This document shows positions 1 to 11,445 of a DNA stretch of 64,000 nt, in pieces. The stretch comes from Bolinopsis microptera (Eukaryota; Ctenophora; Tentaculata; Lobata; Bolinopsidae), in NCBI RefSeq assembly GCF_026151205.1, contig NC_087073.1, positions 16,015,837 through 16,079,836 on the forward strand. The letters run 5' to 3'. The position numbers were made by a program, and so were the translations under genes. The notes under the pieces were generated by a model. The model was not told the DNA's origin. It did not search any database and saw only the letters and a list, made by a program, of their open reading frames with translations. The stretch's first letter is position 1. The number at the start of each line of letters is the position of its first letter.

Positions 1-158
1 AGCTCAAAGCAACGTCTTAAATTTTGCCCTAATTTAATTTTTATCACTTATACCAACTCCGATTATAATATCCACCAAGCTTTTCGGACAATTTTTAAAG
101 TCCTATTGGAAGGTCTTTCGCAGATCGAACGATCTTATTCTTATTCCAGGAATTACTG

Positions 159-430
159 GTCATACGTTGTATGACCCGCTGCACATGCACACGAGTGCGC
201 CGCGCGGCTCTCCAGTATCGTAGAAACATCATGCACATGCATTGCATTATAAACAATTAACAATTAAGTGAAACGATAATGGGGGTCACGGCGTGATATA
301 AGGAATTACCTGGGGCCGGGACCTCAGACTATTTTGTCATTATATATAGTTGTGTTTGTATCACGTCGTGACCCCATCGTCGTTTCACTATAGAGTTTCT
401 ACGATACAGGCGGGTCATACAACGTATGAC
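159..430. repeat. Foldback element with nested inverted arms
   Basis: Three nested arm pairs are visible: 159-175 with 414-430 (GTCATACGTTGTATGAC, itself a near palindrome), 215-227 with 395-407, and 267-298 with 359-389 (a few mismatches). The whole stretch can fold into one long hairpin. Related one-sided pieces lie at about 658-766 and 1519-1623, including another exact 17-bp palindrome at 750-766 and a CGCGCACTTCGTGCGCG palindrome near 729-746. This is a MITE or foldback family with no coding capacity. Confidence 0.7.
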
Positions 431-649
431 AACAGACGGGTATATATATAAAACTAAAATGTAAGTATGAACCACAGAATAATCGTTTAATATCATAAAA
501 GAGCAATACAATGGCAGTCTGAACTAATATAATAGCACACCAGTTCACAGTTAGACCTAGGCAAAATTGAAAGAATTGCAAAAAAGAAATTTACATTAGA
601 AGTCGGAAACCACATACGGCAATAACTAAATTATATTACCAATTACTGT

Positions 650-1623
650 TGGATGAATTTGTATCATGTTGCGACCCCCACGGTCGTTTCACTATGGTCC
701 TTTATCGTCCTGACGATACAGGGGGAGCCGCGCACTTCGTGCGCGGCGGGTCATACAACGTATGACAAGGATGAATCGAGGATTCAGAGGTAGTCATGAC
801 ACTCGCATCGCTTTGTAGCGCGATGCGTTACTAGACTGTGCCGCGCCGTGCACTCAATTATGCTTCTCGCTAGATCGGTTCACATATCCATGTGTATACG
901 CGTACTGCGTGACGCGCTTGTTTCACAAGTTCTTTGCCGCCTACGGCGGTCGCGCGCTACTGCAAGCGAGAGGGCTCTGGTTAGAGCAACTAGATCGGCG
1001 AAATGCGCTATACTGTGCCTCGCCGAGCTGAGATGAATTGACATGTCGTCAATTAAGCATCGCTCGATTTTACCACCCAATAATTAAATATGATAATCTA
1101 ACTCACAACTCAGCGCGGCTCTTGTAGCGTATACGTCACTTTTGTAGCGGGATGCCGCACCGAGCTGCGATGAATTGACATCGTCAATTAAACGCGATGT
1201 CACTTCTTTCCAATTGATGAGCAGCAGTTTCTTTGCACTATAGTCCTCGCCTCCTGTGGTGTGTTACCTGGGGAATAGAGATTCGGCGGAATAACAGGCT
1301 GAGCGCGGCCCAGTAAGTGGAGTGTGGCCGGGAGGCGGGCGCGCGCCACTGCAAGCGCAAGGGTTACCTGGGGACCCCAGGCTATTATGTTCATAAACAT
1401 TATATAATATGAATAAAGATTTGGCGGAATGACAGGCTGAGCGCGGCCCAGTAAGCGCAAGGGCTCTGGATAGAGGCAAAGCGAGCCTGTGCACTGTGGT
1501 CTCCAGGTAAATTGTTGATTGTATCACGTCTGACGTAGTGACCCTCATTGTCATTTCATTTAATGAAAGCCATGATATAGATACAGCCGCACATTCGTGC
1601 GCGGTGTGCATACAACGTGAGGC
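650..1623. repeat. Non-coding block of dispersed short repeats
   Basis: No convincing gene. The block holds two further copies of the foldback arms (about 658-766, 1519-1623) and a doubled motif GATGAATTGACAT..CGTCAATTAA at about 1031-1058 and 1169-1192. A direct duplication at about 1273-1317 and 1408-1455 shares GACAGGCTGAGCGCGGCCCA (first copy with one change). The short ORFs here have no protein-like composition and overlap on both strands. Confidence 0.55.
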
Positions 1624-1633
1624 AACTAGTTTA

Positions 1634-2482
1634 TAGTAGAGGCTCTTACGGGCAAAAATACGTGTATTCTGCTAAGAGTTTAGAGACCTAACCGCTAATT
1701 AGACACAATAGTATGATGAAGGATCGATAATATGTTAAGAAGTATAAATTTGGCTTTATTAGTCACATGCTATACCAATGCGCGTTTTAAACTTTGGCAG
1801 TATATTATTCTAAGGCAAATAGAGTAATCATAATCATATTTTGTCAGCAATAAGATCACATTATTTTCTATTTGGTGTGAAAATATGAGCTAGAACGGAC
1901 ATAATCTCGCTGAGTTATAGCTGTTTGAAATTTATGATGAACGCATGGGTGCCAATTGATAACAACTAAATGCTTTTGCGCGTCTAAAATTTGGCAAAAA
2001 CGCTTGCGGAGTGACAATATTCAAACTTCGATAAAGTATATGATGTGGGTACTTCTCAGAAAGGAAAAATTTAGGCAAACACGATGTGACTATTTTTGGG
2101 TTGATTTAATACAACTGCAAAAAATTATTCAAACTTCAAGCAAAAAAGTCAAAATTTTTACCACTTTTTTGGATTTTTACCTGCGCTAAAATAGAGGGAT
2201 TTGTTTTATTTTTATACCATCTTGTGCGGCTGTCTTTTAGCTATCTTTGTGCAAATTTTGCCGACATGCCAACAAAATTAACTTGCTCAAAATATCAAAA
2301 AACATGGTTTTTTGGCCTTTTTTTGGCCCAAAAATCGGGTTTTTGCGATTTTGACCGCACTAACTCAGTCCAATCATCTTGAAACTACTTTTAAACGATT
2401 CTACGGTCAAAAATACGTCTAGTAAGGTGTATCTGGGGTCCCTAGCGTATCATGCAGACAATGCCCGTAAGAGCCTCTACTA
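1634..2482. mobile_element. Non-autonomous DNA transposon, 849 bp, TTA target duplication
   Basis: The element begins TAGTAGAGGCTCTTACGGGC and ends with its reverse complement, giving a 21-bp perfect terminal inverted repeat. It is flanked on both sides by TTA (1631-1633 and 2483-2485), a 3-bp target-site duplication. The interior is AT-rich, with homopolymer runs and no transposase. The 3-bp duplication fits Harbinger, CMC or Academ-type elements. An ORF at 1956-2189 has no recognisable content. Confidence 0.8.
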
Positions 2483-2539
2483 TTAGGGTAACTTAAATTT
2501 CAGTTTTAATTACATACAGCATACATCGCGATCGAGTCT

Positions 2540-3057
2540 AGTTGTTGCTTTGCAGATTGCATACTGTACCTACTTGTTTAAAGATTCCGTTGCGGGTTGC
2601 CAAAATTTGAAAGTTCAAATATTTTAGACCACACCGTACCCATTCAATATTAAAACATTTATATTTTATTTTGTGAACATTGCTAGCTCTATCCAAAGCC
2701 CTTGCGCTTAAGCAGTGGCGCTCGCCAGCCTCCCGCGTGCAAAACAAAAGCGCATGCAGTGGCGCGAAAGCACATGATTAGGTGAATTAACTGTGAACAT
2801 GCTCGACGCCTAATTTTGCAGAGACGGTAAATTATCAAATCATGCGCATAAATATTCCATCTGATCTAAAAATATGATGTGAAACGGATTAGAAATGACA
2901 AAGTTATCATGCATTTTTTGTATCTTATTAGCAAAATTGATTGTGTGACACTAACTGTGACACGCGCGCACGACATTTTAATTGGGCAGCCTCACAACGA
3001 TTAAATTCTCACAATGTTTATAACGGGGTGGTCAACGGGGTTACCTTATACGTATTG
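2540..3057 (-). mobile_element. Fragment of mariner-type MITE (inner/right half), with nested insertion
   Basis: Read in reverse, this stretch matches the interior to near-right part of the complete MITE at 41619-42386: the same blocks around TTGCTTTGCAGAT, ATTCAATATTAAAACA and CGGATTAGAAATGAC. The terminal repeat itself is missing. About 115 bp (roughly 2687-2797) that are absent from the 42-kb copy interrupt it, bounded by near-identical GTGAACATGCT sequences, so a second small insertion sits inside. Confidence 0.7.
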
Positions 3058-3744
3058 AATAAACTCCTTATTATATACTTTGTATTTCGAAGCTACAACT
3101 CTAATTTTTTCGGGACATGATTAAATAAATATGTTAAAAAGTTCGTAGAGGGCTTAATATCCGTATAAATTTAAATTTTGGGAGGTTTTAACAACTAATA
3201 TTTTTATTTAATTGCCCTTTTCTGTAATCCTAAACATTTTTTTCCGTAAATTATTTTTTCTGTAAATTTAAAAATTTGTTTTTTTTTGTTTTTGGTCTGC
3301 ACTCTCCGATCCTGTATCACCCTGGATTCTTCTCGACGTATCTTTGTAAAAGGTATATACCTTCTAGTCAATCTTTTGCTACTCCAAGTCCCCTAAGATA
3401 TCTGATCTAAAGTTCGTGCTAGTTATATATATATATGAAATATATTTTTGTCTGCTTTAATTGATACTAAATAAAATTGTTGTTTTCTTGAAATTGTTGT
3501 TTTCTTGTTTTGATGAAGGATCAAATTTGATATTTTACGATTCTGAATCATTCTTCATATATTATATGTTTTGTTGTTATTTTTGTCGTTATTTCGCTAT
3601 TATGTTATATTTTGTTGATATTTGTTTTGATTTATTATTATTTATTCTTTTGTGTTCAGTAATGGCGTTCAGTAATGTTTTATTAGGTTTCGTAAATTTT
3701 GTTTTCGTATTCATTTTTATTCAGGATGATACTTTGATTGAAAT
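3058..3744. other. AT-rich spacer, no gene seen
   Basis: Very AT-rich, with T-rich runs and a short TATA microsatellite around 3426-3436. The plus-strand ORF at 3461-3754 is low-complexity Phe/Leu-rich, has no family resemblance and runs into the end of the LINE, so I do not call it a gene. Confidence 0.5.
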
Positions 3745-4646
3745 ATTGAAATAAATTTTCGTGCACATACAGAATGAATGGTTTATAATTTAATATATAT
3801 GTAGACCAAGCTCTGTGCACGGGATGCTTCCTGGAAGAATCCCGTTCTTTTAGCGGGGCACCCTACCTAAAGCCAAATTGAGATATGATAATCATATTCC
3901 TAGAGAAATAATCAGAAATCGAATACCAATCAAATAATATGATATATAGGAGTAGTAACCATATTTACTATGCAAAATGCCCCAACCACATAGTGTAAAT
4001 TTATATAAAATTCAAATTCCATATCATCACTAAACCTCAATAGTCAATATAATAGCCCAAGCATAATTAAATAACTTCTTATATACCTTACTGTCATACT
4101 ACAAATTAATTGAACATTTGAAATCTGTTAACCAGAGAATAAATTTCTAAACCTAATGCAAGTGAAATAATTTAGATGCAATAATGAATGCCTAATGTTA
4201 GTATCATCTGTCAATGTCCTTGTAAAACAGTCTGTACAAGAGATATGAGTAACTGATATAGAAGAAAAAAAACAGGAAGTTGTCGTCTGTTGAAAAATAA
4301 ATAAAATATCTAGAATATAAATTAGAATATAAAATAACATTCAGTCAATGTGTCGTCAATAAACTGTACAATTATCAAATGTTAAAACTGGGTGATACAG
4401 TCACCAAAAATAAATACTAAGTATAATAAGTTAATAAATTAAATGTGGTCTATAAAACTACCACTAGGTATAATAGGTCAATAAATTAAACGTGGTTTAT
4501 AAAACTACCACTGTGCGAACCCCTTCTCCAGTTAAAACATGTCAGTCATGTGCAAAATCAATCAGAATGCTAAGGTGGTAAAAAAGGGAATATCCTTTCG
4601 ATACATCAATTATATATGCCTCAGATTTAAAAGAATTAGAAGATAC
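3745..4646 (-). other. LINE 3' UTR of the older copy, with hairpin and tandem repeat
   Basis: Closely similar to the 3' UTR of the inner copy (6841-7741). A hairpin lies near the 3' end (about 3817-3846): ACGGGAT pairs with ATCCCGT and an inner TTCC pairs with GGAA. A roughly 45-bp unit ending TATAAAACTACCACT is present twice at about 4422-4512. The extreme 3' end reads ATTGAAATAAATTTTCG on the plus strand in both copies, so it defines the element terminus. ORFs in this part are shadows. Confidence 0.7.
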
Positions 4647-6840
4647 TTAGTTATCGTCGACTATGATTGCAGTGTAAAATTTGTCATATGAATTGTCGAC
4701 GGTATAATTAGGGTCTGTTGTTATAGATGAGAGTAGCTGTTTCTTATACGAATCACTAAAGCTTTTAACATCGGGCAGATTTCGTAGATCTGTTGGAACA
4801 TTATTCCAACATTTTGCCCCCAAGTATTGAAAGTTTTTATGTGATGTTGATCTATTAACATATAGGTTGCAGCTTTCGCCGCTCCTACTACCTCCTGATA
4901 TGTAACTAAATTTGTTCATAAAGTTTGTAGGACAATTGTCATGGATGATTCTAAACATATAATTTGACAGATGGAGTTGCCGTCTAAGATGGAGTGGTAA
5001 CCATTTCATGTCTCTATAAACATTAAGGCTGCTCTCTGTTTGTGGAACGTTGAGAGCTATTTTGGCTACCTTTTTGTACAGAGTGTCAAGTTCAGCAAGT
5101 TTTGTCTTGCCAGCTCTACAATAGATCGTGTCTAAATAATCGAATTGTGGCAACATGAGTGCATTGGCAAACATTTTCCTATATTTAATGGGTAGCAGTG
5201 CTTTACTTCTATACATGGCACCAATTCTCTTCACGACCTTCCTAATAATATAATCTACATGGCTTTTGAAGTTTAATTTACTATCTAGAATGAGGCCAAG
5301 ATATTTTGTCTCTTTGCACTCCTTGATTGTGAAAGTTACCGCATTACATTCAATAGTTAATTCATCATGTTGATCAACAGAATCAAACAATAGGAATTCA
5401 GTCTTCTTTTCATTGAGTGATAATTTATTAACGCTGAGCCATTTAAAGATTGTCATAAGTTCTATTTTCATGTTTATAAATGTGCTTCTGCAGGTTTGAT
5501 CAAAGAATAGTGCACCATCATCTGCAAATAGAAAGGGCTTAGATAGGTTACAGGCATAAATGATGTCATTTATGAAGATACTAAATAATATAGGCCCAAT
5601 GATGCTTCCTTGTGGTACACCACTAAGAACTTCTAAAAATGAGCTTAGTTTGCCATTGATCCTAGTGCATTGATATCTACAAGATAAGAAGTTTTTAAAC
5701 CAGGTTAAAGCAATGCCACCAATTCCATAATATGCCAATTTTTGAAGCAATATTTCATGATTCACTCTGTCAAAGGCCTTCTTAAGATCAAGAAAGGTGA
5801 TTCCTGGTTTATAAGACTTAGATTTACTCATATATATTTCGTCCATCAGATCGTACATCAAATAAGTTGTGGAGTGATTTTTCCGAAAGCCATATTGATG
5901 CCGGATGAAAAGTTTGTTCTCTTCCATGTAATCAGTGAGTTGCTTGCCGACAAAGTGTTCTATAAGTTTTCCTACAAGTGGAAGGATGGATATTGGCCTG
6001 TAATTATTAGGATCATCTTTCATTCCTGCCTTATGGATGGGAGTTACTCTAGCTTTTTTACAAAGGGTTGGTACAACACCTGTATTAAAGGCTCAAATTG
6101 ACAATATGGGTCAGTGGCTCAACTATGTGTGGTGCAGCTTGCTTAAGTAAAAATAGAGGCACATCGTCATATGAGGCCTTGTCATTCTTGAGCGTTTTGA
6201 CATACATTAGAATATCAGTTTCATTTATTTCTTGGAATCTATCAAATGAGATGTTAGAAGTTCTAGGAGGTAAAAAATCAGTAAAACTAACTCTTTCAAT
6301 ATTGGGGGCCTGATTTTGTAATCTTGATCCAACATTTGCAAAATGAAAGTTAAATAGCTCAGGATCATTCTCATTGATAGTTTGGCAATTAGTTGTACCA
6401 GGGGTCATATTTGATGCCAGTTTGATAGTTTTCCATATCCCTTTAAGATCATTCTTGGCACTTTTAACTTGTAGATCATCGATTACATTAGCCTTTTTGC
6501 AGGTTTTAGCTAATTTATTTCTAATATTTCTCTGAATCTTGTAGCAATCCCAGGCCTCATTACACTTTATACATTTGCTACATGTACCACATTTATTGCA
6601 ATTTCCATTGTCTCTCTTATTCTTCTTTTTACGGAATTTCTTTAGAAGAAAATGTGTATGATTAATGGCATTTAAAAGTTCAGTAGAAGGTTTATGTATA
6701 ATGAACTTTTCATGCCTTTCTATGGTCTTGCAAGGGAAGAAGGTTGCATATGCCTGTTCAATATGATGACAAAGGCCAGCAGTGATAGCTTCAACATCTG
6801 TACTTTCCAATAGTGGACTGTAATCAGAACAGGTATCTAG
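4647..6840 (-). pseudogene. ORF2 reverse transcriptase part of older LINE copy (frameshifted)
   Basis: Two open segments, 6840-6085 and 6023-4647, together match the linker and reverse transcriptase of the intact copy at 7742-10116. A single extra A near 6087 (TATTAAAGG versus TATTAAGG in the other copy) breaks the frame between them. The second segment holds the usual motifs: FLDLKKAFDRVNHEILL, LSGVPQGSIIGPILF and FLFADDGALFF (catalytic FADD), then the thumb and a C-terminal LINE tail with a WNNVPTDLR motif. The upstream segment carries a small cysteine cluster (CNKCGTCSKCIKCNEAWDC). It was once an enzyme for target-primed reverse transcription. Confidence 0.85.
6824..6840. repeat. Left target-site duplication of the inner LINE
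   Basis: TCAGAACAGGTATCTAG occurs here and at 13174-13190, immediately bordering the inner LINE copy. It is the coding sequence of the outer LINE ORF2 at the LDTCSD position, duplicated on insertion. It could be read as 19 bp, because the next two bases (AT) match too. Confidence 0.85.
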
Positions 6841-7741
6841 ATTGAAATAAATTTTCGTGCACATACAGAATGAATGGTTAATAATTTAATATATATGTAG
6901 ACCAAGGTCTGTGCACGGGATGCTTCCTGGAAGAATCCAGTTCTTTTAGCGGGGCACCCTACCTAAAGCCAAATTGAGATATAATAATCATATTCCTAGA
7001 GAAATAATCAGAAATCGAATACCAATCAAATAATATGATATATAGGAGTAGTAACCATATTTACTATGCAAAATGCCCCAACCACATAGTGTAAATTTAT
7101 ATAGAATTCAAATTCCATATCATCATTAAACCTCAATAGTCAATATAATAGCCCAAGCAAAATTAAATAACTTCTTATATATATATACCTTACTGTCATA
7201 CTACAAATTAATTAAACATTTGAAATCTGTTAACCAGAGAATAAATTTCTAAACCTAATGCAAGTGAAATAATTTAGATGCAATAATGAATGCCTAATGT
7301 GAGTATCATCTGTCAATGTCCTTGTAAAAAAGTCTGTAAAAGAGATATGAGTAACTAATATAGAAGAAAAAACAGGAAGTTGTCGTCTGTTGAAAAATAA
7401 ATAAAATATCTAGAATATAAATTAGAATATAAAATAACATTCAGTCAATGTGTCGTTAATAAACTGTACAATTATCAAATGTTAAAACTGGGTGATACAG
7501 TCACCAAAAATAAATACTAAGTATAATAAGTAAATAAATTAAATGTGGTCTATAAAACTACCACTAGGTATAATAGGTCAATAAATTAAAAGTGGTTTAT
7601 AAAACTACCACTGTGCGAACCCTTCCTCCAGTTAAAACATGTCAGTCATGTGCAAAATCAATCAAAAAAAGGTAAAAAAAGGGAAAATCCTTTCGATACA
7701 TCAATTATATATGCCTCAGATTTAAAAGAATTAGAAGATAC
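6841..7741 (-). other. LINE 3' UTR of the inner copy
   Basis: Aligns along its length with 3745-4646. It keeps the terminal sequence ATTGAAATAAATTTTCG (plus strand), the hairpin near 6918-6947 (one stem base changed relative to the older copy) and the doubled unit ending TATAAAACTACCACT at about 7518-7611. No gene is present. Confidence 0.7.
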
Positions 7742-10116
7742 TTAGTTATCGTCGACTATGATTGCAGTGTAAAATTTGTCATATGAATTGTCGACGGTAT
7801 AATTAGGGTCTGTTGTTATAGATGAGAGTAGCTGTTTCTTATACGAATCACTTAAGCTTTTAACATCGGGCAGATTTCGTAGATCTGTTGGAACATTATT
7901 CCAACATTTTGCCCCCAAGTATTGAAAGTTTTTATGTGATGTTGATCTATTAACATATAGGTTGCAGCTTTCGCCGCTCCTACTACCTCCTGATATGTAA
8001 CTAAATTTGTTCATAAAGTTTGTAGGACAATTGTCATGGATGATTCTAAACATATAATTTGACAGATGGAGTTGTCGTCTAAGATGGAGTGGTAACCATT
8101 TCATGTCTCTATAAACATTAAGGCTGCTCTCTGTTTGTGGAACGTTGAGAGCTATTTTGGCTACCTTTTTGTACAGAGTGTCAAGTTCAGCAAGTTTTGT
8201 CTTGCCAGCTCTACAATAGATCGTGTCTAAATAATCGAATTGTGGCAACATGAGTGCATTGGCAAACATTTTCCTATATTTAATGGGTAGCAGTGCTTTA
8301 CTTCTATACATGGCACCAATTCTCTTCATGACCTTCTTAATAATATAATCTACATGGCTTTTGAAGTTTAATTTACTATCTAGAATGAGGCCAAGATATT
8401 TTGTCTCTTTGCACTCCTTGATTGTGAAAGTTACCTCATTACATTCAATGGTTAATTCATCATGTTGATCAACAGAATCAAACAATAGGAATTCAGTCTT
8501 CGTTTCATTGAGTGATAATTTATTTACACTGAGCCATTTAAAGATTGTCATAAGTTCTATTTTCATGTTTATAAATGTGCTTCTGCAGGTTTGATCAAAG
8601 AATAGTGCACCATCATCTGCAAATAGAAAGGGCTTAGATAGGTTACAGGCATAAATGATGTCATTTATGAAGATACTAAATAATATAGGCCCAATGATGC
8701 TTCCTTGTGGTACACCACTCAGAACTTCTAAAAATGAGCTTATTTTGCCATTGATCCTTGTGCATTGATATCTACAAGATAAGAAGTTCTTAAACCAGGT
8801 TAAAGCAATGCCACCAATTCCATAATATGCCAATTTTTGAAGCAATATTTCATGATTCACTGTGTCAAAGGCCTTCTTAAGATCAAGAAAGATGATTCCT
8901 GGTTTATAAGACTTAGATTTACTCATATATATTTCGTCCATCAGATCGTACATCAAATAAGTTGTGGAGTGATTTTTCCGAAAGCCATATTGATGCCGGA
9001 TGAAAAGTTTGTTCTCTTCCATGTAATCGGTGAGTTGCTTGCCGACAAAGTATTCTATAAGTTTTCCTACAAGTGGAAGGATGGATATTGGCCTGTAATT
9101 ATTAGGATCATCTTTCATTCCTGCCTTATGGATGGGAGTTACTCTAGCTTTTTTACAAAGGGTTGGTACAACACCTGTATTAAGGCTCAAATTGACAATA
9201 TGGGTCAGTGGCTCAACTATGTGTGGTACAGCTTGCTTAAGTAAAAATAGAGGCACATCGTCATATGAGGCCTTGTCATTCTTGAGTGTTTCGACATACA
9301 TTAGGATATCAGTTTCATTTATTTCTTGGAATCTATCAAATGAGATGTTAGAAGTTCTAGGAGGTAAAAAATCAGTAAAACTAACTCTTTCAATATTGGG
9401 GGCCTGATTTTGTAATCTTGATCCAACATTTGCAAAATGAAAGTTAAATAGCTCAGGATCATTCTCATTGATAGTTTGACAATTAGTTGTACCAGGGGTC
9501 ATATTTGATGCCAGTTTGATAGTTTTCCATACCCCTTTAAGATCATTCTTGGCACTTTTAACTTGTAGATCATCGATTACATTAGCCTTTTTGCAGGTTT
9601 TAGCTAATTTATTTCTAATATTTCTCTGAATCTTGTAGCAATCCCAGGCCTCATTACACTTTATACATTTGCTACATATACCACATTTATTGCAATTTCC
9701 ATTGTCCCTCTTATCCTTCTTTTTACGGAATTTCTTTAGAAGAAAATGTGTATGATTAATGGCATTTAAAAGTTCAGTAGAAGGTTTATGTATGAACTTT
9801 TCATGCCTTTCTATGGTCTTGCAAGGGAAGCAGGTTGCATATGCCTGTTCAATATGATGACAAAGGCCAGCAGTGATAGCTTCAACATCTGTACTTTCCA
9901 ATAGTGGACTGTAATCAGAACAGGTATCTAGATAGTCTAAGAATTGTTTAACATTACGTTTACAATGATTTCTAATTTCAACCTTTTCAAATTTAGGAGC
10001 TATAGGTACTTGACAATCTATCTCACACATAATAGCTTGATGATCCCCAATACGTTCATCAAGAACAGAAGATTGAACAAAATCTGCATAACAGTTAGTG
10101 AATATTACATCAATAG
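7742..10116 (-). CDS. LINE ORF2, linker and reverse transcriptase (open frame)
   Basis: This is the C-terminal three quarters of the LINE ORF2 polyprotein, which copies element RNA into the nicked target. The endonuclease's last block (IDVIFTN, then GDHQAI) is joined to a linker with a cysteine cluster (CNKCGICSKCIKCNEAWDC) and to the polymerase. Polymerase motifs in order are NYRPISILPLVGKLIE, QYGFRKNHSTTYLMYDLM, FLDLKKAFDTVNHEILL, LSGVPQGSIIGPILF, FLFADDGALFF (metal-binding FADD) and KYLGLILDSKLNF, ending with the thumb and a WNNVPTDLR-containing tail. The frame is open from the MITE junction to the stop. The ATG-initiated reading that starts at 10198 begins inside the MITE and is not the natural start. 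Motifs fit the CR1/L2/Jockey group; I cannot place the clade exactly without a tree. Confidence 0.88.
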
Positions 10117-10699
10117 CAGGCACGTAGCCAGGGGGGGGGCTAGGGGGGCGGCAGCCCCCCCCCGGAAAAAATCGAACCCCAGAAAAAAGATAAGCCACCT
10201 AGTCCCCATGGTCGCCTGGTAACTGGGCTGTGTTTATGACTGCAGTCAGTCAAAGATTTGAACTGTGGATTAGTAAATATATGTCATTAAATCCAAGCAA
10301 ACATTCTAGAAGACTTCTATAATTATAGTCAATAGTGTCCCCTAGACCGTAGGAAATGTAAAAATCTTAAGACGATGAGGCCTGAGTAAGTCGTAAATTC
10401 TGATTGGAGAATGCAGATTGCTGTTGTGAAGTTACCAAATTTACGTGAGTACTTGATTCTTTTCAATCCCAGTTTATTGCTGTCCTACAAATTTCTTTAA
10501 TGCCAAATGTCGTCTAAAACACCCTGTTTCCCAAAAAAATTCCGGGGGGCTGCGCCCCCCTAGCCCCCGCCAAGGGGCTCCGCCCCTGGACCCCTGCCAC
10601 AGCTTGCTCGCTTCGCTCGCTGCGCAGCTTGATTGGACGCGTCGGCTCGCTTCGCTCGCCGACAGCCCCCCTCAAAGAAAAATCCTGGCTACGTCCCTG
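10117..10699. mobile_element. hAT-type MITE inside LINE ORF2
   Basis: Terminal inverted repeats CAGGCACGTAGCCAGG and CCTGGCTACGTCCCTG bound a 583-bp insertion. ATCAATAG is duplicated on both sides (10109-10116 and 10700-10707). The uninterrupted site is visible in the other LINE copy near 13368, where ATCAATAG occurs once. An 8-bp duplication with CAGNG ends is typical of hAT elements. The interior has C/G-rich runs and no transposase. Confidence 0.92.
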
Positions 10700-11310
10700 A
10701 TCAATAGTAGTCTGGGTAAAATTGTCTCCACGTTTAGCAACTCTAGTTATCCCTTGAATGGTTTGAACTAGATTGTAACATCTCAAGGTCATATCTAATT
10801 TTTTGTACTGGGTGGATGAGATATTATTCTGGTCAATGTTTATATCCCCAATCCAGATAACCTTTTTTCCGTTCAATTTTTTCATGCAAAAATGAATGTA
10901 CTCAATAAAGTTATCAACACTGCAATAATTTCCAGAGCGATAGAAGCAGCAAACATTGATCTTGCTATTCTTAAGCTTCACCCATAATGCTTCAATGTTA
11001 TCAAGCTTACTATCCATAACTAATTCTGTGTAAGCTAGTTTTTTGTTTATCATTAAGCCACAACCACCCCTAGAACTGTTTGGCCTGTCGCATCGCATAA
11101 TGTTGAAGGAGGAAGGAATATTTATGGTGTCTGTGTCAATAGTATCATTAAGATTCATCTCATTTAGGGAAAGTATGTCTAGCTTATGATCTCGAATGAG
11201 TTGAGTAAGTTCATTACTTTTAGCTAAATTTAGGAGACCACCTTGAATGTTACAGTGACCAATGCAAAGGTTAAATGAAATTTGTCAGCTGAGTTGTGAA
11301 TATTTGTCAT
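10700..11310 (-). pseudogene. LINE ORF2 N-terminus, APE-type endonuclease (inner copy)
   Basis: Encodes the apurinic/apyrimidinic-type endonuclease that nicks the target. Motifs in order: GHCNIQGGLLNL, DILSLNE, SSRGGCGLMI, VCCFYRSGN, VIWIGDINID and TTIDVIFTN, with GDHQAI across the MITE. The likely start is the ATG at 11310 (MTNIHNSADK). Compared with the older copy, two extra bases near 11271-11275 shift the frame between this start and the first catalytic block. The protein from that start would therefore be lost unless translation begins downstream (for example at 11158). The MITE separates it from the polymerase. Confidence 0.8.
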
Positions 11311-11445
11311 TTCACAAAACGTGTTAGTCGTTGTGTCTGATTAAACTAAAATCAGGTGAAAATTATCTGCCTGTAAATATTTTCAATAGAAAAGTTTTAA
11401 ACTTGAAATCAAAATAAATATTCAGGTGGAAATGTCATGTTGATT

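Noticed and set aside
1200-1611. Overlapping minus-strand ORFs at 1.2-1.6 kb
   Set aside because: They translate duplicated GC-rich repeat sequence in two frames with no protein-like pattern.
3461-3754. 97-aa Phe-rich plus-strand ORF as a membrane protein gene
   Set aside because: Low-complexity T-rich DNA gives spurious hydrophobic translation; the frame ends inside the LINE 3' end.
10514-11158. ORF continuing endonuclease into a Ser/Arg/Gly-rich tail
   Set aside because: The tail is translated hAT-type MITE sequence (from 10699 down), not part of the LINE protein.
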